Made by a program: the position numbers and the translations under genes. From positions 534,045 through 598,044 of the forward strand of contig WTPW01000158.1 in NCBI GenBank assembly GCA_009809945.1: 64,000 nt of DNA, read 5' to 3'. A model generated the notes under the pieces. The model saw only the letters and a program-made list of their open reading frames with translations. It ran no database searches and had not been told where the DNA came from. Of this stretch, positions 1-9,649 are shown piece by piece. Within the stretch, counting starts at the first letter, position 1; each line of letters starts with the position of its first letter. Source of the stretch: Gigaspora margarita (Eukaryota; Glomeromycota; Glomeromycetes; Diversisporales; Gigasporaceae).

Positions 1-227
1 ATTGGATTTTAACGATTTTGGGCTTGTTAGAATCCTCTCATTGAGAGGATCATTTTGGTAGTAAAATCATCGAAATTGGCCCAGTAGATCAGAAGTTATT
101 AACAATTAAAATTAATATTTAATTGTTAATAACTTCTGATCTTCTGGGCCAATTTCGATAATTTTGCTACCAAAATGATCCTCTCAATGAGAGGATTCTA
201 ACAAGCCCAAAATCGTTAAAATCCAAT
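1..227. repeat. Near-perfect palindrome, arm of an inverted-repeat element
   Basis: The first 113 bases reappear reverse-complemented up to about base 227, around an AT-only centre near base 114. Each arm contains its own small hairpin word (CTCTCATTGAGAG). The left part probably belongs to a copy cut by the window edge, because the same arm is used again, facing the other way, by the element at 115-440. Related arms occur at 55.3-55.56 kb. No coding potential is seen. Confidence 0.8.
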
Positions 228-440
228 TACAGGATCCTAAGATCGAAATAAATTTGTGCTGCTATAAATGGGTTATAATTATTTAAAAAATTATAGAACT
301 TTATAGTAACACAAATCTATTCTGATCACAGGATCCTGTGATTGGATTTTAATGATTTTGGGCACACTAGAACCATCTCATTGAGAGGATCATTTTGGTG
401 GTTGAATCATCAAATTGGTCCAGTAGTTTAAAAGTTAATT
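115..440. repeat. Inverted-repeat element (MITE-like), second copy of the same family
   Basis: The arm at 138-227 is repeated in inverted orientation at 343-435. Between them an inner pair of arms (TTACAGGATCCTAAGATCG at 227-245 and its diverged partner near 320-342) closes on an AT-rich centre. The left arm matches its neighbour at 1-110 better than it matches its own right partner, so recent copying or conversion of arms is likely. No target-site duplication was resolved. Confidence 0.65.
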
Positions 441-1384
441 ATCAAATATTATTAATAAATCTATAATTTTGGTCAAAAATAATTTTGCAACTTTGGCCAG
501 AATTATAAAATTTTGGCCGGAATTACACCTGATACTTCAGCTGAACCACCCACCCACCCATAAATCAGCTGACTTCTGGAAGCTCCCTTACATTCTGTTT
601 TTTTGTTTGTTTTCTTTTTACTTATTTCTTTAATTTTTATTTTTTATTATTCTGGCACATTGTGAAAACCTTTAATGATTTCTGAATTGCAAGAAACAAA
701 CTCTTACTTCAGAGAAATAGAGATTTGGAGCTTTGTTTTTTATTTAGTTTGCTTACATTTTTGTTTTTTGTTTGTTTTTCTTTTTGTTTTTTACTTATTT
801 TTTGAATTTTATTTTATTTATTCCTGACTTTCTTCGAAACTTTGCAAGAAAATGATCTAACTTTGCTGATATTTTACAAGAACACCAACTCTAACTTCTC
901 TGGCACTTTGCAAGAAGTAGTGAATATGAGCGAATATAATAGTAGATGTGACAAATTGCGAAATTAGTTGAATATTATTACTATTTTTTGTTTTGTTTTT
1001 TTGTTATTTTTTTTTGAGGGTTTTTTTTGGTTTTTCATTTTTTTTTTATAATAATAAATAATAAAAATATGTAATATAATATAATATATAATAATACTAA
1101 ATAAATAATTTTATATAGTTTAGGCCACAAATAAGTACTAGGTTTACTTTTGTTTATCTAGCTATATGTTTAAGTTCTTTTTCTTAGTATTAGATTTAAA
1201 TTATGAAATTTTTCCAATTGTAAAAAGTTTCTATTAAATTTAATAAAGATAAGAGCAAGGCCTCACTATTAAAATTTAAAAAAAATAAGAATAATAAATA
1301 ATTTTATATTAAATTGTGAAAACTTGCAAATATTGATTAAAAATATATATTTAATTTAAAATATAATATATAATAATAATAAAT
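441..1384. other. AT-rich DNA without recognised gene
   Basis: This stretch has long T-rich runs, including direct near-repeats of a TTTTGTTTGTTTTC word around 600 and 765, and no open frame of note. Nothing recognisable is seen. Confidence 0.6.
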
Positions 1385-2048
1385 AAAGACCTGCAGGTCG
1401 ATAGCATAAGTGGTTATGCTCCAAGGTTCCCAAATATAAGGTTGCTAGTTCAAGCCCACTAGGAACATTATTTCTATACAGAGTTATGGGACAAACGGGC
1501 TGAACCAGAGTTCTAGGACTGTGTACGGGTTTATAACTATATTTGGACACTTTATAAAGATATGGCATATGAAAATAGGACCCCTAGTAAAGATCTGAAC
1601 AAAAAAAAGAAAAATAATAAATACTTCTAGTGAAATTCCAATAGAACAAAGAATACTTCTAGTGGAATTCTGACTAAACAAGGGATACTTCTAGTGGAAT
1701 TCTGGTTGCAAAGTACAAAAACACACCAAATCAGAAAAAAGTCCCACAAAGAAAACCTGGACCTGATCCAAACTCAGAAGGGAGTACCTGGGGCAGACGA
1801 AAAATGGAACTATACAAGCATACCGGCAAGTAAACTAACTCCTTAAAGTTGATCTAGAAGACTTTAGTTGGGGCGCACTGAATGACAGACTGGCTGAACT
1901 CAGCCAGGAAAACCAGATAAAGGAGAAGTAGGGTAGGATAGACTTCATAGGACAGAATTAAAATAAAAATAAAATATGTAATGAAAAATATAGGGGGCCT
2001 GACCTTGTTAGGTTTCTATGATCAAAAAGACCTTAATAAAAAAAGACT
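1385..2048 (+). mobile_element. SINE-like repeat with tRNA-like pol III promoter
   Basis: A tRNA-like head is visible: an A-box-like TAGCATAAGTGG at 1402-1413 and a B-box-like AGTTCAAGCCC at 1447-1457, about the spacing of a tRNA gene. The body is much richer in G and C than the flanks and holds three direct repeats of 32 bp (1621-1711). It ends in an A-rich tail (TTAATAAAAAAAG, about 2033-2045). A tRNA-derived SINE explains all of this. No target-site duplication was found, and the tail lies right beside the hAT MITE at 2067, so the 3' boundary is an estimate. Confidence 0.55.
1621..1711 (+). repeat. Three 32-bp tandem repeats inside the SINE-like element
   Basis: Units start at 1621, 1653 and 1685. 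Each contains ATACTTCTAGTG followed by GAATTC or AAATTC. The spacing of 32 is constant. Confidence 0.8.
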
Positions 2049-2066
2049 GCCAGCTGCGGCTTCAGG

Positions 2067-2335
2067 CAGTGTTGTCACAGGACAGCTTTGGACAATGATT
2101 TGGACAATTTTGGACAATTAAATAAAGTAAAATTACTTAAAATTTTATTATAATAACCTACTTTAATTTTAACTGGAATGTGTTCAGCACCTAAAAAAAT
2201 ATATAGTTATATATTTTTTAGATAGATTTATTAATTATTAAAGCCTAGCAAGCTTTGGACAATCTTGGACGTTTGGACAATTTTGGATGTGGACAAGCCA
2301 AAAAAGGCTGTGGACAGCCAAAATGTACAACACTA
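2067..2335. mobile_element. hAT-type MITE, copy 1 (8-bp TSD GCTTCAGG)
   Basis: The element starts CAGTGTTGT and ends ACAACACTA, and is flanked on both sides by the exact 8-mer GCTTCAGG (2059-2066 and 2336-2343). An 8-bp duplication with CAGTG ends is the hAT signature. The interior is rich in TTGGACAA and TGGACAATTT words near both ends, which could be subterminal transposase sites. The same element lies in opposite orientation at 28049-28331 with its own TSD, confirming mobility. Confidence 0.9.
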
Positions 2336-2917
2336 GCTTCAGGTGTACACTCAAAGAAATATAAAAAATCAAAATAATAATAATAAATAAATAAAAATTT
2401 TATAATAAACTGCAAAACCTTGCCAAAACATGTAAAACATTTAAAAATTTGCAAAAAGCATGATTATATGAATATAATAATTATTAATTGCAGATTGATA
2501 TCATATTAGACATATATCAATTAACCAGATATATGTCGATTACTATCACTATTATTAATAATCAGCAAGGGTGTTGATTATTGATATATATCTTACTGGT
2601 TAGTAATCGATATATATCTATATATAAAATTTGCTGATAATGTTAATTAAACAATTGTTAAATTTGCACAAAATGTGAAAAATGTGCTTATACTCCTTAA
2701 GGTTTAAGAGAAATTGCAAAAGCAATGAAAAGTAAAATATTAAATCCATTATGCAATATAAAAAAATATTGGAAACCAATAATTATTTATATTTATGGTG
2801 ATCCTGGAATGGGTAAAAGTAAAATTTGTAAAGATTTATTTCCTGGAATATATGAGAAAGCTAATACTGAATGGCGGGAAAAATATAATAATAAAAAATT
2901 TAACTACAATAGAGATA

Positions 2918-3158
2918 TGGGGTCTTTGCTTGAAAAACCATAGTTAGAGACTATTTAGATTTTGACAATAAAATTTGAAATTGTTAGCTATCTATTAATC
3001 CAAATTGAATAAACTTTTTTTTACTTTATAAAGCTATTTAAGCTTTATAAAGTAAAAAAAAGTTTATTCAAATTGGATTAATAGATAGCTAACAATTTCA
3101 AATTTTATTGTCAAAATCTAAATAGTCTCTAACTGTGATTTTCCTAGCAAAGACCCCA
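2918..3158. mobile_element. TA-flanked palindromic MITE inside the Rep-like frame
   Basis: This is an almost perfect palindrome of 241 bp, starting TGGGGTCTTTGCT and ending AGCAAAGACCCCA. TA lies on both sides (2916-2917, 3159-3160), the mark of Tc1/mariner-type insertion. The arms run through to the centre near 3038. Confidence 0.85.
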
Positions 3159-3174
3159 TATATCAATATTATTA

Positions 3175-3357
3175 CTGTCAACTATCGATATAGCGGAAAT
3201 TTGGGCTGGAAAAAAATTTCCGTTATATGACTTTTTTATTATTAGTCCGTTATAACAGTTAAAAATTATTTATTTATTAAAACTTTGGTTCTTTGCAATT
3301 AGTCCGTTAAAGAGGTGAATCCGGTCTAAGGGTGTCCGTTATATTGATAGTTGACAG
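3175..3357. mobile_element. Tc1/mariner-type MITE (TA TSD)
   Basis: It begins CTGTCAACTATCGATATAGC and ends GTTATATTGATAGTTGACAG, an inverted repeat of about 25 bp with few mismatches, flanked by TA at 3173-3174 and 3358-3359. The 183-bp interior has no open frame. Repeated AGTCCGTTA words may be transposase sites. Confidence 0.85.
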
Positions 3358-4442
3358 TAGATGATTTTTATGGCTCATGTTTATGAACAAATTTATTAAG
3401 GTTAACTGACAGAAACCACTGTGAAATGAATGTGAAATATGGAAAAACATATATTGTAGCTATGTATATATGTATAACCACAAATGGCCCAATTGAAAAT
3501 CTCTATATAAAATTATGAAAAACTAATTCTTCTATCAATATTGGTGCATTTATTTGAAGAGTTAAATTTATAATTAAATATGAGGGAGAATCATTTGATG
3601 AAAATGGTAAAGGTGATATTATTTGTATTTTTGAAAAAGAAAACAAAAAAGAATTTAATAAAAGAATATTTGATATTGAATTTAATAAAGGAACAATATT
3701 AGAAGAAGTTGAAAAAGTTATATTAGATTCAGGAATTGAAGGAGAAATATATCAAGATGCTAAAACAGAATTATTTTACTGGAGACAATCTTGGGATAAT
3801 ATAATTAACAAATATTCTATTATAGAANATATTGATGATAAAACAGATAGAGTAGTTGCAAATATTCCAAAATCAGATCAAGGAGAACAAATTTTAGTAT
3901 CATTATGTGAAAAAAAAAAAAAATCAAACATATCAAGATTCTCAAGAAGAATCAAGTAAAACTAAAAAATCTTTACAAAATATTGAAAAAAATCTTAAAA
4001 GAAAATTGTTAAATAATAGTTTAATTTCAAAAAATATTATTAGTGAATCAAGCAAAAAAGAAAGCTATCAATTAGTGAATCTGAAAGTGATAATTCTATT
4101 GAATATGATTCTTCTGTATCTAATTATTATTCAAATAATTCTGATTATACAAAAGATTTAAAAAGACAAACCAAAATTAATGGAAAAAGAAAAATAGGAA
4201 ATAGTGATAAAAATAATAATACATAGCAAGAAAAACAGCAAAAATTTAACAATATTAATACTATTGATACAGAACAAATTCAAATTCAACAATTCTATCA
4301 AAAATCATTAGAAGCAAAAGAAAATATAGTAGAAAATAATAATGATGATTTTGATATGTGTGAAGATATAGAATTAGATATTAGCAAAGAAACTACTTAT
4401 GAAGAATTTAATAGTAAAAACAAAAATAATTCTCTTTATTAT

Positions 4443-4483
4443 TGGGGTGTGGCAACTTAGAGAAGTTGGTAAGTTGTCACCCC
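4443..4483. repeat. Short GC-richer hairpin
   Basis: GGGGTGTGGCAACTT at 4443-4457 pairs with AAGTTGTCACCCC at 4471-4483. It lies directly against the CAGTGTTGG end of the next element and is probably part of an insertion boundary. Confidence 0.5.
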
Positions 4484-4625
4484 CAGTGTTGGAAATCTTA
4501 TGTTCTCATGTTCTCATGAGAACATCACTTTTAATTTGAGAACATTTACAAAATTTAAGATGTTCTCTATTAAATTTTTTTTGAGAACATTATGTTTGAA
4601 AGATATGTTCTCTATGTAAATATAT
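4484..4625. mobile_element. hAT-like MITE fragment, TGTTCTCATGAGAACA family
   Basis: It starts CAGTGTTGGAAATC and contains repeated TGTTCTC / GAGAACA words in both orientations. Fragments with the same words and a CACTG end lie at about 9545-9640, 23104-23200 and 24655-24839. No TSD or second end could be fixed here. Confidence 0.5.
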
Positions 4626-4802
4626 AAAGTAATAAAAAATTATTGCTATTAATATAGTAGTTTAAACAATTATTTAATTGTTAGTTGTTGAAATAGAAAA
4701 CAATTTAGTGTTTTTGAATTACAGAAAGATTTTGGATAATATAATATATTAGTTTATCCAATCCCAGTTTTATTGCAATATAGTTGTATAGCTATCTTAA
4801 TA

Positions 4803-5133
4803 GTACTGGATAACAAAATGCATCTACTTTTATTAGTAAAAAATTTAATTCATTTAAATTTTTTAAAACAAGTTAAATCAAAAAAAACCTTTGAAAAATT
4901 GACTAAACTACATTCCTGTCAAAGGATTTTTTATTACTTTTTGTTTTAAAGAAGTTATTAAAGTTAAACTTTGTAATGATTTAAAAATTGGCATTAAATA
5001 TAAAAATATATATATATGTTTAATTAACCAATTAATCAATTGCATCAAAATTAGCCAATCTGAATTGATTATTTAGGAATCAAAAATTTGTGCTCTATAT
5101 AATAGAGTGTTTGTTTTATGTTGTCCAGTACTG
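4803..5133. mobile_element. Tc1/mariner-type MITE (TA TSD)
   Basis: The left end GTACTGGATAACAAAATG and the right end TTATGTTGTCCAGTACTG are inverted, with TA on both sides (4801-4802, 5134-5135). The interior shares a stretch (CTACATTCCTGTCAAAGGA, compare 11129-11148) with the element at 11005-11382, so the two belong to one family. Confidence 0.75.
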
Positions 5134-6198
5134 TACAAACTTTGATATACATATAATATTATTATATATATATATTTTTTTGGTTTCAAAGTGCCCACCT
5201 TGGGACTCAAGATTTTTATTCAAGATACTAGGGCCATCGGTTAACCTACATGGAGGTCAACTGGCATTTGTTACATTAACGAGGATCCAACTAGCCATAC
5301 ATACACTTTTGGTGTCTAATTTAAGTGGTCCACCCTAAGGTTCCACACTAGCTGCTATACCTGCAACCCAACTACAGGAATTGCCTATTTAAACCCTCTG
5401 ATCCATGTCCCTCCTGCCAACCCATCTTGTATCACCAGAATGGTCCAGATGCTCATCCGTTGTCCTTAGGACCCAGCCAGGTAACCCTGGTCCTGTTATC
5501 CTCAGGAAAACTTGGTAGAGTGGTACCTGTTCCACCAGGTATTTACCTACACTTCAGTAACTTACGCTACAGCTTTACCTATATACTTGGAGTCAGGGCT
5601 AACCTTAAACCCCTACTGTTACCTACTTCTGCCCTTGCAAGGTTTGCTCCAATNGTTTTATGTTGTCCAGTACTGTACAAACTTTGATATACATATAATA
5701 TTATTATATATATTTATATTTTTTTTTGGTTTCAAAGTGCCCACCTTGGGACTCGAGATTTTTATTCAAGATACTAGGGCCATCAGTTAACCTACATGGA
5801 GGTCAACTGGCATTTGTTACATTGATGAGGATCCAACTAGCCACACGTACACTTTTGGTGTCTAATTTAAGTNGTNCNCNCTAAGGTTCCACACTAGCTG
5901 CCATACCTGCAACCCAACTACGGGAATTGCCTATTTAAACCCTCTGATCCATGTCCCTTCTGCCAACCCATCTTGTATCACTGGAACAGTTTGGATGCTC
6001 ATCCGTTGTCCTTAGGACCCAGCAGGTAACCCTGGTCCTGTTATCCTCAGAGAAAACTTGGTAGAGTGGTACCTGTCCCACCAGGTATTCACATACACTT
6101 CGGTAACTTACACTACAGCTTTACCTATATACTTGGAGTCAGAGCTAACCTTAAACCCCAACTGTTACCTACTTCTGCCCTTGCAAGGTTTGCTCCAA
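5113..6198. repeat. 541-bp direct tandem duplication with N at the junction
   Basis: 5113-5653 is repeated at 5655-6198 with over 90 percent identity by eye. The unit contains the last 21 bp of the MITE ending at 5133 plus most of the SINE-like element in minus orientation. A base N sits exactly at the junction (5654) and more N bases lie at 5873-5880. Either a real segmental duplication or an assembly join of two alleles is possible. Confidence 0.85.
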
Positions 6199-6419
6199 TC
6201 CCAGCACCCACTTCACTATCCTACCGGTCCTTATACCAGATTCACAAACTTCCAAACCAGTTAGTCCAGAAGGGTCGATATGGCCTTCTTCTCTTGGTAT
6301 CTGCAACTCTGGTGCCAGGTTGGTGGACCCCCTCCTTGAGGGTCTAGTCATCTGATTCTCCAGCTCTGGTTTCCAATATTCTAGCTTTGGTAGCACTGTC
6401 AAAGATCTTTGCTACCTCA
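5145..6419 (-). mobile_element. Long SINE-like retroelement, minus-strand copies
   Basis: On the minus strand this matches the element at 9650-10895. The order is a 5' part (6419-6200) with AGCAAAGATCTTTGACAGTGC, a GC-richer body, and a 3' end near 5720 (and again near 5175) with TTGAATAAAAATCT followed by an A/T tail of TAATAATAT type. The tandem duplication makes the 3' two thirds appear twice. Short open frames in it (for example the minus frame at 6402-6169) are not shared convincingly between copies, so I treat the family as non-coding. Confidence 0.6.
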
Positions 6420-6520
6420 TAATATTATTATATTGAATGCCAATTAAATCAATATTTAATATAAGTTTTTAGAGAGCTAAACATACTATGATAATAATAA
6501 CATAAATTTTTTTACAAGAA

Positions 6521-6720
6521 TACCATATTCCTCTGAAAATAAGCACCCTTTTTTTACTATAGGGGTGCTTATTTTCGGGTATAATCTCAACTAATAATTC
6601 GAATGATTTGATATTTAGTTGCCTATTTTTATAATATAAGGGGTGCTTATTTTCAGGTATATATAAATTGTAGGGGGGTGCTTATTTTTGGAGAGTGCTT
6701 ATTTTTAGAAAAATACAGTA
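6521..6720. mobile_element. MITE with repeated AAAATAAGCACCCC words
   Basis: The ends TACCATATTCCTCTGAAAAT and TTTTTAGAAAAATACAGTA are imperfect inverted repeats. Inside, GGGGTGCTTATTTT recurs four times in direct and inverted orientation. The terminal TA fits a TA target preference. Confidence 0.6.
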
Positions 6721-6765
6721 TTAGTTATCAAAATTTTAAACTTTAGTATTATATGGGGATGAGTA

Positions 6766-7027
6766 CGGTTCCGCAATTCGATTTGATTCGATTTGATTCA
6801 ATCAAATATTCGATCTCAAATCAAATTCAAATACAGAAATTTCAAATCAAATCAAATTCAAATTAACGAAATATTCGATTCGATTCGAAAATATTTAATA
6901 AAAATTACAAATAAATTTGATTTGATTTGATTTGATTTGATCAAATCAAATTCAAATCAAGAGCTTATTCAATTCGATCAAATTCAAATATGCCTAATAT
7001 TCAATTTGATTCGACTTTGAGGAACCC
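6766..7027. mobile_element. Iterated-word MITE, GATTTGAATTT family, copy 1
   Basis: The ends CGGTTCCGCAATTCG and TTGAGGAACCC are inverted and flanked by TA (6764-6765, 7028-7029). The body consists of GATTTGAATTT / GATTCGA words in both orientations, so almost every part can pair with every other part. Two further copies lie at 9971-10250 and 56520-56801. Confidence 0.75.
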
Positions 7028-7029
7028 TA

Positions 7030-7272
7030 GGGGTGAGTCAGTAGAAAAGGGCCAAATTTTTTCTAAGTAAAAGTTTTCTTAACTTTAAGCTTAAATAACT
7101 TAACAACTATTTTAATAAATTTAATAATTTTTTTATTTTAATTCTATATAATTTTAACATCAAAATAAAAAATTTTTTAGCAAATTTGATTAAATATTTG
7201 TTAAGATATTTTAATTTAAAAATTAAAAAACTTTATTAAAAATAATTTGTCTCTTTTCTACTGACTTACCCC
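7030..7272. mobile_element. TA-flanked MITE, GGGGTGAGTCAGTAG family, copy 1
   Basis: The ends GGGGTGAGTCAGTAGAAAAG and CTTTTCTACTGACTTACCCC are inverted, with TA on both sides (7028-7029, 7273-7274). The left TA is shared with the preceding MITE, so one inserted at the edge of the other. A second copy lies at 24367-24606. Confidence 0.85.
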
Positions 7273-7274
7273 TA

Positions 7275-8559
7275 TATTCTAAAATTTATATTAAAAATCT
7301 TTTGAATTAATAAATTCACTAAATTCACTAACCCTTAAACCATATAGAGTACAAATTTGTATGCTAAAATGTTTTTTGACCTGTTTTTGTCAATTACACC
7401 AAATTTTACTAAGTCGCACTCTCATGTTTTTTAAGATAAAATAAAAATGCACAACATGTTGAATTTTATATTATTTTTATCTTGAAAAACTTTCTTAACA
7501 ATGTTCAAAAAATTAGCCAAATAGGGTTGACCATTATATAGTCTTTGCAGTCAAATTTAATAGTAAAAAAGCTATAGTCACATGACAATTATATAAGATC
7601 TTTATATTCGTTACATAGAGGTACCTTTTATAAAATGATATTAAAGTTGCCAAAGATTCCTCATGATCAACTTCACAGAGTTGATTTTAGAGACAACTCT
7701 GAGAAAAAAAGATAGTTTAAAAGTTCAGGTCTTGTAGCATATTTTATGACCATCATATGAATTTATACCCTTTGTTTAAGTTGTATTGATTAAGGAATAG
7801 TAAAGAAGAATAATATATTAAATTTACTATATTTATTTATTTATTTAAATATGAAAAAGTCTATTTGTAACAACCTGTTATGTAATAGCCATAAGGCCAT
7901 ATTAATGTTAAAGTAGGGTTAAAGTTAGAATTAGGGTCAAAATTAGTGCAGAATTGCAAGAGGATCATTTTTTGTTAAAAGTGCAATAGGGTTATCTTAG
8001 TAGAATTTTAAGTTATGAATAAAACTGTTACAACTAAGTATACAGGCTGTTACAAAAAGATTCATCCTTTAATATTTAAGAAACATTAAAGGCTTATCTA
8101 AAAACTAAATATACAAGCTGGATTAAACCAATAACATCTCCAATATTATATAAAACCTAAAATATTAAATTGTTTTTTTTTAAAAAAATATATAAATTAT
8201 AGTTTTATTTTTAGAAATAATTTAGCTTTGTTTATATATTTTAGTTAAATAAATTATATTCTTTATTATTTATCATTAATAATTTTATAAATATATTAAT
8301 TAAAAATGAAAATTAAAAAATAAATAACATCAGGAATTAAATTAATTACTATCTTATATAAATTAAATGGTATTATTAAATAAATACTTGCTAATATTAT
8401 TTTTTAAATACTTAGTATTCTATAAGCATTTATATATATTTGTAACAAGTATTTTTTTACTATTATTATTTAATACAGGATAAATATTAGTTTAAGTATT
8501 TTATAGATACTTATAATTATTAGTATTAAGTAAGTAATTAATTATAATACAAATTAAAT
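7275..8559. other. AT-rich DNA without recognised gene
   Basis: No open frame or domain is recognised. A few degenerate TTAGGGT words occur near 7910-7945. From about 8370 on, words of the downstream minisatellite begin to appear. Confidence 0.6.
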
Positions 8560-8960
8560 ACTTTAAAAATAAGTATTAAATAAGTAATNANTTTTAATAT
8601 TTATTATATACTATAATAATAAGTATTAAATAAATAATTAATTTTAATACTTATTATATACTATAATAATAAGTAATAAATAAATAATTTTAATACTTAT
8701 TGTATACTAAAATAATAAGTATTAAATAAGTAATTAATTCTTAAATACTTATTATATACTCTAAAATAAGTATTAAATAAGTAATTATTTTTATTATTTA
8801 TTATATACTAAAATAATTAATATTAAATAAGTAATTAATTTTAATATTTATTATATACTAAATAATTATATTAAATAAATAATTAATTTTAATACTTATT
8901 TATATACTATAATTATTTAATATTAAATAAGTAATTGATTTTTATATTTATTAATTACTA
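8560..8960. repeat. AT minisatellite, unit about 50 bp, about 8 units
   Basis: The pattern AAGTATTAAATAAGTAATTAA followed by TTTAATACTTATTATATACTA recurs with a spacing close to 50 bp (near 8571, 8619, 8668, 8716, 8767, 8817, 8865, 8916). Each unit holds TACTTATT and its complement AATAAGTA, so units can form hairpins. Looser relatives built of AAGTACTT words lie at 9185-9370. Confidence 0.75.
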
Positions 8961-9399
8961 TTATAACTTTATTTTTTTATTTAAAATTTTTTTTACTCAT
9001 TTTTGTTATAGCTCAAAATTTTACAAATAAACTTATGTTCAGGTACTAATGAAAAATGATTTTTACACAATTTTGACCCTAGTACCAATTTTAATTTTAA
9101 CTTTGTTTATATATATATAATTATAATTTATAAATAATAACTTTATATTAATATTAATAAATGTAAACAATTTATTAAATATAACTAAGTACTTATTAAA
9201 ATTACTTATTAAATACTTAATATAATTAATTATTAAGTACTTGTTATAATTACTTACTAAATACTTAATTCAATTATTTATTAAACTAATTTCAACATAC
9301 CTTATATTAAGTAAATACTTAAACCAAGTATTTAGCGAGTACTTAACAAGTACTTTACAAGTACTTGGTTATACTTTTGTGATGAAGTCAAAAGTATAA

Positions 9400-9545
9400 G
9401 TTAAGAAAAAGAATAAGAAAAAGAAAATAATTGCAAAAAGAGAAAGTGAAATAAAAAAAGAGAGAAAGAGAGAAAAAGGAAGAGAGAAGAGAGTAAGTGA
9501 AAAGGAGATAAAGAGAGAGAGAAGAAGAGGGTGAGAGAAAAAATT
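9400..9545 (+). repeat. Polypurine tract (about 145 nt)
   Basis: Nearly uninterrupted A/G on the plus strand, mostly AGAGAGAAAG and AAGAAAAAG words. The long frame on the other strand is only the pyrimidine shadow (Leu/Ser/Phe). Confidence 0.85.
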
Positions 9546-9640
9546 TTTTATTTGAGAACATAAAAAAATTTTTGAGAACATTAAATTAAACAAATATGTT
9601 CTCATGAGAGCATAAATTTCAAAACAGATTTCCAACACTG
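9545..9640. mobile_element. hAT-like MITE fragment, TGTTCTCATGAGAACA family
   Basis: TTGAGAACAT occurs twice, then ATGTTCTCATGAGAGC, ending GATTTCCAACACTG, the complement of the CAGTGTTGGAAATC end at 4484. The other end is not clear. Confidence 0.5.
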
Positions 9641-9649
9641 TTTACTCCC

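Larger units (their letters stand above)
2701..4461 (+). pseudogene. Decayed Rep / superfamily-3-helicase-like gene (CRESS-DNA Rep relative)
   Basis: The open frame at 2725-2917 contains a Walker A motif (GDPGMGKSK, about residues 26-34) preceded by a hydrophobic strand, as in the helicase half of Rep proteins of circular ssDNA replicons. The frame then runs into two TA-flanked MITEs (2918-3158 and 3175-3357). Beyond them, with both left out, the phase is kept and a Walker-B-like acidic pair (LLDD) and a strand ending in TTN follow. In-frame TGA codons sit at 3384, 3516 and 3555, where Trp would be plausible. Further 3' the frame continues through a lysine/glutamate-rich segment to a frameshift in the A-run at 3909-3921, then an Asn/Ser-rich tail with a TAG near 4225. 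No HUH nuclease domain is seen upstream, so the copy is truncated or the ancestor was helicase-only. The family is inferred from motifs. It is not functional. Confidence 0.6.

Noticed and set aside
5427..6402. Several 70-90 codon frames in the SINE-like copies
   Set aside because: Frames are not kept between copies at 5145-6419 and 9650-10895.
8560..8960. CRISPR-like array of regular repeats
   Set aside because: The units are contiguous AT minisatellite repeats without unique spacers, in a eukaryotic setting.
9369..9638. 89-codon minus-strand frame rich in Phe, Leu and Ser
   Set aside because: It is the complement of the polypurine tract; composition alone explains it.
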